A stretch of DNA of 64,000 bases from assembly GCA_944323265.1 (NCBI GenBank), contig CALURX010000002.1, positions 1-64,000 of the forward strand. Reading direction: 5' to 3'. Positions 52,475 to 60,690 of this stretch are shown in pieces (the stretch's first letter is position 1; each line of letters begins with the position of its first letter). The notes beneath the pieces are model-generated. The model saw only the letters and a program-made list of their open reading frames with translations. It was not told the origin of the DNA and made no database searches. The position numbers and the translations under genes were made by a program. Source of the stretch: Candidatus Gastranaerophilales bacterium. Its GTDB lineage: Bacteria > Cyanobacteriota > Vampirovibrionia > Gastranaerophilales > Gastranaerophilaceae.

Positions 52475-52719
52475 GAAAATTAACTATTTTATTAGCAATT
52501 TTAACGTGTATCAATGGCGCAGTTTTTGCCAGCGAAAATACTGTAGCAATGCCGGAACAAAATTTTGATGATAATAGGGCTGTTGTTTCCATACAAAAGC
52601 AGCCATCAACTGAAAATATGCAAAAACAGGGGGTTAAAAATAACTGGTTCTGCATAGTGGTACAGGTGAACGGGAAAATTGACGGCATAAAAAATAATGC
52701 TGAAGAACCTGCAAAATAA
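52471..52719 (+). CDS. Small secreted or periplasmic protein (82 aa)
   Basis: A clear signal peptide (MRKLTILLAILTCINGAVFA) would be cleaved after about residue 20 before SENT. The mature part is 62 residues with one cysteine. A phage-encoded exported protein expressed in the lysogen could alter the envelope; alternatively it could be a spanin- or lysis-type accessory. Coupled (ATGA) to the upstream gene. Confidence 0.65.
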   Translation: MRKLTILLAILTCINGAVFASENTVAMPEQNFDDNRAVVSIQKQPSTENMQKQGVKNNWFCIVVQVNGKIDGIKNNAEEPAK

Positions 52720-52730
52720 AAGGAGGAACA

Positions 52731-52910
52731 ATGTTCAATTTTATCAAAAAAAGAATTTTAAAAAGTATTATAAATGACGTGGTTAAAAGCATTCCGAATT
52801 TAAAGGCAAAAGCACGTCTATATATAGAGGAACACAAAGATGAAATTATTGAAAAGGTTAAAGAAACTATTAAAGACACCATTCTTAAAATTATCAAAGA
52901 AAAATTTTAG
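52731..52910 (+). CDS. Small amphipathic helical protein (59 aa)
   Basis: The 59-residue frame has a near-ideal aaaggaggaaca ribosome-binding site. The product (MFNFIKKRILKSIINDVVKS ... IEKVKETIKDTILKIIKEKF) is almost fully amphipathic helix, with no strong membrane span. It could associate with the membrane surface, e.g. as a lysis accessory. Function unknown. Confidence 0.6.
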   Translation: MFNFIKKRILKSIINDVVKSIPNLKAKARLYIEEHKDEIIEKVKETIKDTILKIIKEKF

Positions 52911-52969
52911 TGGGTGGGTTCTTCCAACAAAAAATGGGTTTCGATTTAACATAACGTGGAGATTTTGAT

Positions 52970-53527
52970 ATGGTACAAGTGCATTTTAATACTGCATTTG
53001 CCGGCATGAAACCGGAAGTTTTGAGAACTTGGTTAGATTTTGATAGGGCGCAGCTTATTGGCAGCGCCATTTTTACGCAAAATGATTCCTTAACCTCAAA
53101 AATTGTAAGATGGGCGGAAAGCTGGAGATGCGATGAAGGCGGTTTTATTCCTTCACACACAGGTTCTATAATTGAATATAAAAACGATTTGTATATTTTT
53201 GATATGAAACCCATGAGGGCATCTGTTCAACCTTTATATGATTATCTATTGAATACAGATGATAAATATGCGATTGTTCTAAGAAATTTCAACCTTGATA
53301 CAAAAATGTTTTCTTTAAATGTAGCAGAGCATATTGGAGAGTTTTATCCGTTTTTATCAGCAATAAGAAGTGTTTTAACCAAAAGACAAACTAAATGGGT
53401 AAGACATTGCTCAGAATTGCATCTTCGTGAGCTACAAAAACAGGGATTATTCACTGACTTAAACCCAGAAATAACTCCAGATGAATTGTATCATGCACTA
53501 ACTGAATCCTGCGAGGTGAAAAAATGA
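52970..53527 (+). CDS. Papain-like (NlpC/P60/YiiX-type) enzyme
   Basis: The order of likely catalytic residues is that of the permuted YiiX/BtrG-type papain fold: a histidine in FIPSHTGSIIEYKND, a downstream D/E region, and a cysteine in RHCSELHLRELQKQG. The usual permuted family has H before C, as here. Such enzymes hydrolyse amide bonds; in this lysis-gene setting it may act on peptidoglycan peptides, but substrate is unproven. ggaga ribosome-binding site. Confidence 0.68.
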   Translation: MVQVHFNTAFAGMKPEVLRTWLDFDRAQLIGSAIFTQNDSLTSKIVRWAESWRCDEGGFIPSHTGSIIEYKNDLYIFDMKPMRASVQPLYDYLLNTDDKYAIVLRNFNLDTKMFSLNVAEHIGEFYPFLSAIRSVLTKRQTKWVRHCSELHLRELQKQGLFTDLNPEITPDELYHALTESCEVKK

Positions 53528-53964
53528 CAACAGAACAATCAAAAGAATGTTTTGAGCAGCATAAAGTATTAAAAATATCATTTGAATCATCATTTAAAGA
53601 ATTAAAAAAAGATTTTGATAATCTCAAAAAAGAAATAAAAACAATAATAAGGAACTGTATAACTATGCATTGCTTCTTTTTCGGAGGACCAAATCAAGAG
53701 GCCGAACATATTTCCTTTGTCGATAAGGTTAATATCATGTATGAAAATCAGAAAAATAGCAGAACCTTATTGTTAACTTTTTTAAGCGTTTTCGGCGTGC
53801 TGTTCATCAGTTCATTAATAGGTGTAGGAGTTCAAATACACACTATAAATAGGACATCAGAAGATTTAGTTGCAGTTGTTAAAAATTTAAAAGAAATACA
53901 AGAACAACAAAACAACATGCAAGTTGAAATAGCAAAATTGAAAATTAAAATTGGCGAAAAATAG
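53524..53964 (+). CDS. Single-span membrane protein with coiled coil, holin-like position
   Basis: The 146-residue protein has charged helices at the N terminus, one membrane segment (LLLTFLSVFGVLFISSLIGV at about 87-106), and a C-terminal coiled coil (NLKEIQEQQNNMQVEIAKLK). It lies directly before the amidase, where phages encode holins. The size and single span differ from most holins; hemolysin-XhlA-like proteins have a comparable layout with coiled coil and membrane helix. Confidence 0.65.
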   Translation: MTTEQSKECFEQHKVLKISFESSFKELKKDFDNLKKEIKTIIRNCITMHCFFFGGPNQEAEHISFVDKVNIMYENQKNSRTLLLTFLSVFGVLFISSLIGVGVQIHTINRTSEDLVAVVKNLKEIQEQQNNMQVEIAKLKIKIGEK

Positions 53965-53985
53965 GATAAATGAATGGAGGTGCAA

Positions 53986-54510
53986 ATGAAGATTTTTATA
54001 AATCCGGGGCACGGGGGCAGTGATCCGGGCGCAGTTTCTAAAAATGGATTAAAGGAAGCCGAAGTATGTGCAAAAGTCTGTGATATTTTGGCCAACAGAT
54101 TAAAATTAAACGGATATTCATATCAATTATATCAACAAAAACACAGCCTTTTTGAAGTTTCAAGAGAAGAAAATGAAAGCAATTCAACATTGTTTATATC
54201 AGTTCATTGCAATTCTGCTGTAAATCCAAAGGCCGAAGGAACGGAAACCTGGTATTATAAATATTCAATTCCAGGTGGTAATGCAGCACAAATTATGCAA
54301 AAGGAATTGGTTAAAAACTTAGGTTTAAAAAATAGAGGTATAAAATCAAGCGAGGATCTGCACGTGCTAAAAAGAACGAAAGCCACGGCAATACTTATTG
54401 AGTTGGCTTTTATATCGAATTCAAAAGAGGAGATTTTGTTGAGAGAGCAACCTGAACTATTTGCAAATGCAATATGGGAAGGAATTAAAAAAATCAAAGA
54501 AAGCATATAG
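53986..54510 (+). CDS. N-acetylmuramoyl-L-alanine amidase (endolysin, Amidase_3)
   Basis: The 174-residue enzyme is a single Amidase_3 catalytic domain: zinc ligands in INPGHGGSDPGA, the glutamate in GLKEAEV, and FISVHCNSA, plus the catalytic glutamate in ILIELAFISN. It cleaves the amide bond between MurNAc and the peptide stem. There is no cell-wall-binding domain, as is typical of endolysins acting on thin peptidoglycan. ATG 53986 follows ggaggt. A terminator ends the operon at 54551. Confidence 0.93.
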   Translation: MKIFINPGHGGSDPGAVSKNGLKEAEVCAKVCDILANRLKLNGYSYQLYQQKHSLFEVSREENESNSTLFISVHCNSAVNPKAEGTETWYYKYSIPGGNAAQIMQKELVKNLGLKNRGIKSSEDLHVLKRTKATAILIELAFISNSKEEILLREQPELFANAIWEGIKKIKESI

Positions 54511-54550
54511 TCTTATTATACATTGTTTTCTTTGTTCATATCGGACATTC

Positions 54551-54582
54551 TGGAGGGTAAATTTTTACCCTCCATTTTTTTT
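54551..54582 (+). terminator. Terminator at the end of the lysis module
   Basis: Perfect 11-bp stem TGGAGGGTAAA/TTTACCCTCCA with a two-base spacer, then a T8 run. It marks the end of the late operon and faces the minus-strand gene at 54591. Confidence 0.92.
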
Positions 54583-54590
54583 GTGCTTTT

Positions 54591-54824
54591 TTAGATTCTT
54601 TCAATATACCAAGCAGAGATGCCAAAGTTGTTAAAGTTCCATTGAAATTGAAAATAAAAGTTATATTCCATAGAATTATCATCTTTGAAATTGTACGAAT
54701 ATTTGTTTAACTGTGTTTTTCTGTAACTTTCAAAAGCATCTTGTATAGCATTTGCAAATTCTTTTCTAAAATCTGCATATGAAATTTCTCTTTTTTGTCT
54801 TGTATTTCGATTAACTATAATCAT
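54591..54824 (-). CDS. Small hypothetical protein (77 aa)
   Basis: Unrecognised. Helical N-terminal half (KREISYADFRKEFANAIQDA) and aromatic-rich C-terminal half (YNFYFQFQWNFNNFGISAWY). Ribosome-binding site ggaggttta. It may be a lysogenic-conversion gene since it is transcribed against the late operon. Function unknown. Confidence 0.55.
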   Translation of the reverse strand: MIIVNRNTRQKREISYADFRKEFANAIQDAFESYRKTQLNKYSYNFKDDNSMEYNFYFQFQWNFNNFGISAWYIERI

Positions 54825-54998
54825 TTAAACCTCCAGTAGTAGTTTTATATTTTTTAGTCTAAATTTTAATATTTTTCTTTCAAGCATAATATTCTGTTAT
54901 GCAACGAGTTTAAGATTGAAGGCCATATAAAAAACTCTGTTCTTTCTATCAATATATATTTTATGCTTCTTTATGTGTTCGAGAAGTGATGAATACCG

Positions 54999-55044
54999 TC
55001 CACCATTACTAACAAAGACCGATTTCAAAATCGGTCTTTTTGTT
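54999..55044. other. att-like core followed by a terminator
   Basis: tccaccatta at 54999-55008 equals the tRNA-Ala 3' end plus three bases (7261-7270). It is followed by the 12-bp perfect hairpin AAAGACCGATTT/AAATCGGTCTTT (55014-55025, 55028-55039) and T5. This 'tRNA end plus hairpin' unit is also seen at 7257 and 58204. It could be a relict right end of an ancestral insertion. The remainder of the 364-bp gap 54825-55188 is AT-rich with no gene seen. Confidence 0.5.
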
Positions 55045-55188
55045 TGTTTTTGATAAGTTTTTAGCTTTAAAAACCACCTGACAAATTATGTTTTAAAAGA
55101 TTTATGCCTATTTATTAGATTAATTTTTTGCTTTTATTTTATTTTTATTATTTTGTTTATGTTATTCTAAAGAAAAAGGAGTTTAAGA

Positions 55189-56082
55189 ATGGCTATACCT
55201 GATTTTCAAACTTTAATGTTACCACTACTAGAGTTACTAAAAGACAGGACTGTAATAAAATTATCAGAAATGGTTGACATCATGTCAGATAAATATAATT
55301 TGACCAAAGAAGAAAGAAATGAGTGGTTACCAAGCAAAGTCCAAAAAACTATGTATAACAGAGTTGCATGGGCCAAGCAATATTTAAAAAATTCCGATTT
55401 AATAGAATCTCCCGAAAAAGGCTCATTTAAAATTACTCAAAAAGGTTTAGATATTTTAAAAGAACATCCAAATAGAATTGATTTACGTTTTTTAAAAAAT
55501 TTAGACAAAGGTTTTTCTAATAAGGAAGTTGAAAATACTGAGTTGCATATTGAAGAAAATAAAACTCCAGAAGAATTAATTGAAAGTGCTCAAAGTCTTT
55601 ATTTCGAAAGTTTACAAAAAGAATTATTATCAAAATTGAAATTGGTTGACCCTGTAAGGTTTGAGCGTATTGTTATTGACTTAATGGAGAAAATGAATTA
55701 CGGTATAGGCTCAATGACTCAATTAAGTCATGATGGTGGAATAGATGGTATAATCGATGAAGACGAATTAGGATTAGAAAAAATTTATTTACAAGCAAAA
55801 AGATACACAGATAACAAAGTTAACGAAAGAGAAATGCAAAACTTTGTTGGTGCGCTTGGTTGTAAGCCAGCTAAAAAAGGGGTTTTTATAACAACAAGCT
55901 ATTTTTCTGAAAAAGCGGAAGCTGCTGCAAAAGCATCATCACTAGGTGGTAAAGTAATAAAATTAATTAACGGTGAAGAATTAACTAAATTAATGATTAA
56001 ACATTGTGTGGGTATTCAAGTCAAAAAATTAATTGAAATTAAAAAGTTAGATGAAGACTATTTTAATGACGAAGAAATATAA
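55189..56082 (+). CDS. Mrr-like type IV restriction endonuclease
   Basis: The N-terminal 90 residues are the winged-helix Mrr_N domain (MLPLLELLKDRTVIKLSEMV, YNRVAWAKQYLKNSDLIESP). The C-terminal nuclease domain has the PD-(D/E)XK pattern: VRFERIVIDLMEKMNYG, HDGGIDGII with the catalytic D, LQAKRY with Q-x-K, and MQNFVGALGCKPAKKGVFIT. Mrr enzymes cut methylated DNA. A prophage carrying it would act against incoming modified DNA; note the phage's own three methyltransferase genes. Own promoter upstream likely (AT-rich), aaaaaggag ribosome-binding site. Confidence 0.92.
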   Translation: MAIPDFQTLMLPLLELLKDRTVIKLSEMVDIMSDKYNLTKEERNEWLPSKVQKTMYNRVAWAKQYLKNSDLIESPEKGSFKITQKGLDILKEHPNRIDLRFLKNLDKGFSNKEVENTELHIEENKTPEELIESAQSLYFESLQKELLSKLKLVDPVRFERIVIDLMEKMNYGIGSMTQLSHDGGIDGIIDEDELGLEKIYLQAKRYTDNKVNEREMQNFVGALGCKPAKKGVFITTSYFSEKAEAAAKASSLGGKVIKLINGEELTKLMIKHCVGIQVKKLIEIKKLDEDYFNDEEI

Positions 56083-56121
56083 TTTGAGATAAATAATTAG
56101 TATTATGTATTATTTAGATAT

Positions 56122-56832
56122 ATGAAAAATCAGTTAGATAAATATCAAGAGTGGATAACACAGATAAATAGGGAAGCACTACGCTTAAATAATACTCAAC
56201 AAGTTTGGAATAAATTAACAACCATACAAAATAATAGCAAACATTTTAAACGAACTGGTCGACACCTACAAGAGTGGATTCAAGATAACTATGTTTGCAA
56301 TTTAATAATGATTATATCAAGAATATGTGATCCAAAAGGTTCACGCGATTCTGATAGAAATTTAAGTAAATTTTTAAGAGAAATAAAAACATATCATTAT
56401 ATTACATTTGAAAGGTTTTTAAACACATATAATCCTTTACCTCCAAAAGATTGCGAACGTAAATTTATAGAAGTTAACGGGATAAAAATAAAAGAAATGT
56501 GTTTAACATATGAAGAAGTAGAACATAACTACATAGAAATAACACAAATTTCCGAAAGTACAGATTCTTGTGATGAAATGATAACAAATGATTTAATTGA
56601 AATTAAAAATATATTTGATACCGTGAGTACTTTAAGAGATAAGCGTATCGCTCATTTAACAAGTACTGAAATAAATAAAATTCCGACCTTTGAAGAAGTA
56701 AATATTAAAGTAGATAAATTGCTTAACATAATAAGAAAATATAATTTATTAATATTTAATAATCATGAAACATTTGAGTATGCAGATTTGAATATTCATA
56801 CAGTCTTTGAAAAACCTTGGATAGAAAATTAA
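56122..56832 (+). CDS. HEPN/AbiU2-like protein
   Basis: The 236-residue helical protein has an early MIISRICDPKGSRDSDRNLS segment and, near residue 175, TLRDKRIAHLTSTEI, containing the R-x4-6-H pattern of HEPN RNases, resembling AbiU2-type proteins. HEPN proteins cut RNA in anti-phage abortive systems. It follows Mrr by 40 bp on the same strand and is probably part of one defence cargo. Ribosome-binding site is weak. Confidence 0.7.
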   Translation: MKNQLDKYQEWITQINREALRLNNTQQVWNKLTTIQNNSKHFKRTGRHLQEWIQDNYVCNLIMIISRICDPKGSRDSDRNLSKFLREIKTYHYITFERFLNTYNPLPPKDCERKFIEVNGIKIKEMCLTYEEVEHNYIEITQISESTDSCDEMITNDLIEIKNIFDTVSTLRDKRIAHLTSTEINKIPTFEEVNIKVDKLLNIIRKYNLLIFNNHETFEYADLNIHTVFEKPWIEN

Positions 56833-56899
56833 AATTTGGTTTTAGAAACCTTTACTTATTTTCTATTCGAAAAATAATAAACTCAAAGGAGATGAGTTT

Positions 56900-57199
56900 A
56901 TGAACACAAAATAAGATTTTGAAACCATTGATATGCTATCTAAAGGTATTACACAATGTGCTTTTCGCAGTGGACTTATTGAAGAAATGCAGGCAAAGAA
57001 TAAACTTACACACAAAGATATGGAAACTTTAAATAAAGACATGGTAAATCGCATTGCCGGATTACTAACAGTTATATCCAATGGTGATATCGACAAAGCA
57101 CTCAAAGTCTTAACTTTCTATGCCTCGCGATCTTCCGATTGGGATTCAGCAAAACCTGATACAGAAAATTTTTATTTGTCAAAAATGCTTTTTCCATAA
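56900..57199 (+). pseudogene. Small gene with a stop at codon 5
   Basis: ATG 56900 has a good aaaggagat ribosome-binding site but meets TAA at codon 5 (56912-56914). The same frame then stays open as DFETIDMLSKGITQCAFRSG to residue 99, ending YLSKMLFP. Either a nonsense mutation destroyed a 99-residue gene or translation restarts at ATG 56933 (88 aa). Helical product, no recognised family. Confidence 0.6.
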
Positions 57200-57228
57200 A
57201 GAAATGTTAAATATTTCTCCATCATATA

Positions 57229-57313
57229 TTGAAAACTTTGTAACAATATGTTAAAATATTTACATGGACTGGTCTTTTGACCTCGGTCCACCACGGCAGG
57301 TGTTATACCTGCC
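57229..57313 (+). promoter_or_regulatory. Promoter and two-hairpin leader of the DUF3800 gene
   Basis: TTGAAA (57229-57234), a 17-bp spacer and TAAAAT (57252-57257) form a good promoter. The predicted transcript starts near the first of two stems: GGAC/GTCC plus GGTC/GACC (57266-57289) and GGCAGGT/ACCTGCC (57295-57301, 57307-57313). The leader runs about 70 nt to the ATG at 57337. The purpose of the hairpins is unknown. Confidence 0.6.
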
Positions 57314-57336
57314 TTTCAAATTACTATAGGGAATTT

Positions 57337-58041
57337 ATGGGGAAAGAACTAAGTATTTTTATTGATGAATCTGGTGATTTAGGTAATTACCAAAACCACT
57401 CTCCATTTTATATTATTTCTCTAGTTTTTCATAAACAAAATAATGATATTAACAACGCAGTCAAAAAACTTGATAATTATTTAGCAGAGCAGGGTTTACC
57501 AAACCATACAATACATACTGCCCCATTAATAAGACAAGAACAAATATATAGAAATCTTGATTTAAGTTTAAGAAGTAAACTGTTCCGACAATTATTTAAT
57601 TTTATACGAAATGTAGATGTATCATATAAAACAATAGTTGTTGATAAAAAGATGTACTCAAAACAAGTAGATATAACTAATATGATTACAAAAGAGTTAT
57701 CCTCTTTTATAAAAGCAAATCTTCAATATTTTTTACAGTTTGATAAAATTATCATTTATTATGATAATGGACAAGTTAAATTGACTAATATTTTAATTGC
57801 GATTTTCGGTTCATTGTTAGATAATTCCGAGTTTAGAATAATTACTCCTAATAATTACAAGTTATTTCAAGCTGCAGATTTGATATGCACATTAGCTCTA
57901 ATTAAAAATAAATTATTAAGCAATAAACCTTTAAACAATTCTGAAGAAATATTTTTTGGTTCTGCGGGAAAATTGAGAAAAAATTATTTGAAGTTTTTCG
58001 AAAAAATAGAATTTCATCAAAAAACAAAAATACTTTCGTAG
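57337..58041 (+). CDS. DUF3800 family protein
   Basis: The N terminus LSIFIDESGDLGNYQNHSPF is the DUF3800 signature (DESGD), with later KIIIYYDNGQ and LFQAADLICTLALIKNK (acidic, RNase H-like). The family is often found in mobile elements and defence islands; its activity is not established. ATG 57337 is chosen as the family starts here and aggga lies 6 bp upstream; a longer frame from 57277 would run through the leader hairpins. Confidence 0.85.
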   Translation: MGKELSIFIDESGDLGNYQNHSPFYIISLVFHKQNNDINNAVKKLDNYLAEQGLPNHTIHTAPLIRQEQIYRNLDLSLRSKLFRQLFNFIRNVDVSYKTIVVDKKMYSKQVDITNMITKELSSFIKANLQYFLQFDKIIIYYDNGQVKLTNILIAIFGSLLDNSEFRIITPNNYKLFQAADLICTLALIKNKLLSNKPLNNSEEIFFGSAGKLRKNYLKFFEKIEFHQKTKILS

Positions 58042-58085
58042 TTTTTTATTTTCTAACTTTTAAGCTATTAAAGCTTTTTAATATA

Positions 58086-58205
58086 TACATTTTTTCACGA
58101 AAAATTTTTCAAAACTTCAAATCTAAAAAATGTGGATGTCTGACCTCCTTAAATTCTAGACTATTAGGCAATTTGAGCGATTGCGAGTTTTAAGTCGTAT
58201 GTCAA
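58086..58205. repeat. Right-end arm of the prophage element (copy 1)
   Basis: This 120-bp block aligns with 62127-62246, differing by scattered substitutions and balanced small gaps; the last 22 bases, cgagttttaagtcgtatgtc plus aa, are identical. Copy 1 ends exactly where the tRNA-Ala core begins. The repeat therefore looks like the conserved attachment arm of a family of elements. Confidence 0.8.
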
Positions 58206-58216
58206 CCTCCACCATT
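58204..58216. other. Attachment core (attR of prophage / attL of second element)
   Basis: aacctccaccatt is identical to 7257-7269 in tRNA-Ala. It is bordered on the left by the 120-bp right arm and on the right by the recombinase relic. This is the best candidate for the prophage's right end, giving an element of about 51 kb. Confidence 0.75.
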
Positions 58217-58241
58217 TAAAACAAATAGAACTATTAAAATC

Positions 58242-58264
58242 AGAGCCTTCGGGCTCTTTTTTAG
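58242..58264 (+). terminator. UUCG-loop terminator beside the attachment core
   Basis: AGAGCC-ttcg-GGCTCT followed by T6. In plus orientation it would end a transcript from a restored tRNA gene or the DUF3800 gene. It equals in position the terminator at 7275. Confidence 0.85.
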
Positions 58265-58647
58265 TATGTTCGAGTCCACTCCCCCATGAAGAAATTATGT
58301 TTTGCTTGAATTCAGCCAGTCCAATTTCTGCAATTCCTTGTTTTGCAAGCTTAATCAGTTTTTCTATCGTTGCAAAGGGTTCACGAAAAACAACTTTAAC
58401 CTTTTTGTTTTTTACCATTGCCGATAAATAAACTTCTCTAATAATTTGAGCCACTTCTTCCGCTTTTAGTTCGGTGGCTGGTAAGCTTGCTCTATGGCAT
58501 AAATCAAGGATTTTCAGCCCTGTATCTAAATAATTTGTATTAGCATTATTATGTTTTTGCAGCTCTGCAGACAATCGGCTTAATTTTACCTCATATTCAT
58601 TCTTCAAATTAACCCATAAATCGTATTCTAAGACATTGTTTAACTGG

Positions 58648-59024
58648 TCAAAGTACATTTTCTTCAATTGCCCTAACTAAAATAGCCCTAACATAGTATC
58701 GGTTAAAATCAGAGAAGGCAAGCATTTCACGAATATTTAAAGGAATTTTCTTACCATTTTGTCCTTGTCTTTAAAAAAGTTCGGAATAAGATTCCTCATC
58801 AAACTTTCTACATCTCCCCTTTCAAAAGCATTTCTAAGTATTCTTTTATAAGCACATACAAAATCCGGCTTTATTGATTTAGAGATATAGAACAAGCCTT
58901 TTTGATTAGGAAGAGTCGTTAATTGGTTGGGCTTACTAACTTCATTTACCCCATTTAAATCCCATTCTAATTTAGAAATCATAATCAAGCGTGTTGTGTT
59001 ATCTAGATTTGGGAAATAGTACAT
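58648..59024 (-). pseudogene. Frameshifted mobile-element gene
   Basis: The first 95 codons (MYYFPNLDNTTRLIMISKLE, WDLNGVNEVS, then FERGDVESLMRNLIPNFFKD) end in a stop at 58737-58739. In the -1 frame the protein continues as GKKIPLNIREMLAFSDFNRY, then YVRAILVRAIEENVL, to 58648, where it stops at the edge of the recombinase relic. The N-terminal pattern and the FNRYYVRAI block are typical of one conserved mobile-element protein of unknown function. It is therefore frameshifted and truncated. Good aaggag ribosome-binding site. Confidence 0.65.
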
Positions 59025-59078
59025 AAAAACTCCTTAAATTCATTTGAATAAATTTAAGGAGTTCACTGTTGTTATTTT

Positions 59079-59939
59079 TTATTCTGAAAATCCCATTTGT
59101 TTAATATCAATATTTGGATATTTCAGTAATAGTTCTTTAAACCTTTCTTCAAAATCATTATATGGGTGATTCCTAAGTAATACCGAAATTACAAAACAAA
59201 CCGCAGATACCTTATTATTTTTAATCTCTTTATTGTACCATTCATCAATTTTTTGTGGTTCAGAAAACTTAATTTTTAACTCCCTATTCCATAATCTTGA
59301 ATGATGAGCACAAATATTTCTAACGGTAGCAAGAACATGCACCCAATTTGCCAAAACTGGATAGACAAAATAATCAGGTGCTAAATCTTTAGCAATTTCT
59401 TTTAAGTCTTTAAAATTAAGCCCATTAAGTATTTTTGACAAGTCTCCCATTGACAAAACTTCTGAAATCATCCAAAATGGCGGCAAGCTAGGCTCGGAAT
59501 ATTTTTCAAAATAGTATTTAATAAAAGTATCTTTTTTAAGCCCCTTTTCATTTTCTAATATTTCTAAAGTCTTTCTATAATCTTTTTCTGACTTAAAATT
59601 ATTCTTGTCATAAAACCAGTGCGAACCGTAATTTGTACACATATGTAAACATATTTTAGCTCTTAAAGAAACTTCTAACAGTCTTATATAATCAAAGACT
59701 AGAAGTTTTAATTCTTTATCAAAATTGTAAAGATTTACTATATCTTCAAAAGTTGTGTTTTTAGAAAAGTTATCATTTACTTGAAAGTATTTCATATAAG
59801 CTGATAATCTGTAGTATGTGATATTGCTTAAAATGTTTTCAGCGAAATTTTCATCAGCAATTATTAATCCTCTTGATTTGAGTAATTCAATTTGTTCTTT
59901 GACACAAATTGCAGGTTTATTAAATCTAATCTTTTCCAC
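59079..59939 (-). CDS. Abi family protein (Abi_2, AbiD/AbiF-like)
   Basis: The 286-residue protein matches Abi_2 (PF07751): KEQIELLKSRGLIIADENFA, NITYYRLSAYMKYFQ, FDKELKLLVFDYIRLLEVSL, PPFWMISEVLSMGDLSKILN and the C-terminal ATVRNICAHHSRLWNRELKI. The RNICAHH block is an R-x4-H HEPN-type motif. AbiD/F proteins cause abortive infection in lactococci. It is the most clearly intact gene of the second element's minus-strand side. Start near the edge of its 5' gap; no strong ribosome-binding site. Confidence 0.92.
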   Translation of the reverse strand: MEKIRFNKPAICVKEQIELLKSRGLIIADENFAENILSNITYYRLSAYMKYFQVNDNFSKNTTFEDIVNLYNFDKELKLLVFDYIRLLEVSLRAKICLHMCTNYGSHWFYDKNNFKSEKDYRKTLEILENEKGLKKDTFIKYYFEKYSEPSLPPFWMISEVLSMGDLSKILNGLNFKDLKEIAKDLAPDYFVYPVLANWVHVLATVRNICAHHSRLWNRELKIKFSEPQKIDEWYNKEIKNNKVSAVCFVISVLLRNHPYNDFEERFKELLLKYPNIDIKQMGFSE

Positions 59940-60134
59940 GTATAATCCTTATTATAAAAAAGACTCGCTGATTTGAGCATTGTTAAGAGGCTTAGCGAGT
60001 ACTATTAATATAATTGTAACATAATTTTTACTTGAATGCAAGATTAGTTATTATTGAAAAATTTTATCGCATAGAAAGTTAACAATACTTCACTAAGTAT
60101 TTTAATAGCTCCAATATATGTTATAATAGAATAC

Positions 60135-60680
60135 ATGAAAGAGTTTTTAAGTGTTTTTCTTAAAAATATGATTAGTTCTTTAGTTATTATGATGGGAATT
60201 GTTGGATTTTTTATCACAGCGTGTTACCCTAAAATTAGTGAACAAAGTATAAATATTCCAATTTCAACTATTGTTTGTTTTTCTATTTTTTTAGTTAGTA
60301 TTATATGGGCAGTTTATAAATCTAGGTATATGTCTTGTCGTAACAACTTAACATATATTGAAATGGGAAAAACTGAACAAGATAATGATATTTTTTGGTT
60401 TTCTTCTAATTATTTTTTTAATGTTGGAGATATAATAAAGCTTTTAGAGTGTAGAGATAATGGAACTACAACTTCTATATGTACCGCTAAAATTCAATCA
60501 ATAAATCAAAATGGACATGTTGCATTACTTCCTCTTGCAAACTATAAAACACTAGAAATTTTTCGAAATAAAGACCAAGCAAATAAGACTAGATTTAAAT
60601 CAATACATATTAATATTGATGACATTACGGTTGTTATGAAACAAGCTCAACAAGATTGTACAAAAACAAATATATTATAA
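60135..60680 (+). CDS. Two-span membrane protein, first gene of a three-gene cluster
   Basis: Two hydrophobic segments (SLVIMMGIVGFFITAC and ISTIVCFSIFLVSIIWAVY, about residues 15-60) precede a soluble domain of 120 residues (NVGDIIKLLECRDNGTTTSI, NGHVALLPLANY). The soluble part has a strand-rich look. I do not recognise the family. A TATAAT box lies at about 60122-60127. It is followed after 10 bp by the FlgT-like gene and then a HEPN-like gene. Confidence 0.65.
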   Translation: MKEFLSVFLKNMISSLVIMMGIVGFFITACYPKISEQSINIPISTIVCFSIFLVSIIWAVYKSRYMSCRNNLTYIEMGKTEQDNDIFWFSSNYFFNVGDIIKLLECRDNGTTTSICTAKIQSINQNGHVALLPLANYKTLEIFRNKDQANKTRFKSIHINIDDITVVMKQAQQDCTKTNIL

Positions 60681-60690
60681 GGGAATAAAA

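Larger units (their letters stand above)
58164..58667 (-). pseudogene. Serine recombinase C-terminal relic
   Basis: The sequence NNANTNYLDTGLKILDLCHR, followed by KVKVVFREPFATIEKLIKLA, is the coiled-coil and C-terminal part of a large serine recombinase. The catalytic and recombinase domains are absent. The frame crosses a terminator (UUCG-type stem, 58242-58257) and the att core, as the intact integrase at 7255 does, so this is the corresponding gene of a second element, truncated at its N terminus by a deletion. Non-functional as a recombinase. Confidence 0.82.

Noticed and set aside
57266-57294. gtccacca at 57286 as a further copy of the tRNA attachment core
   Set aside because: Only seven to eight bases match, and the bases take part in the leader hairpins of the DUF3800 gene after a good promoter.
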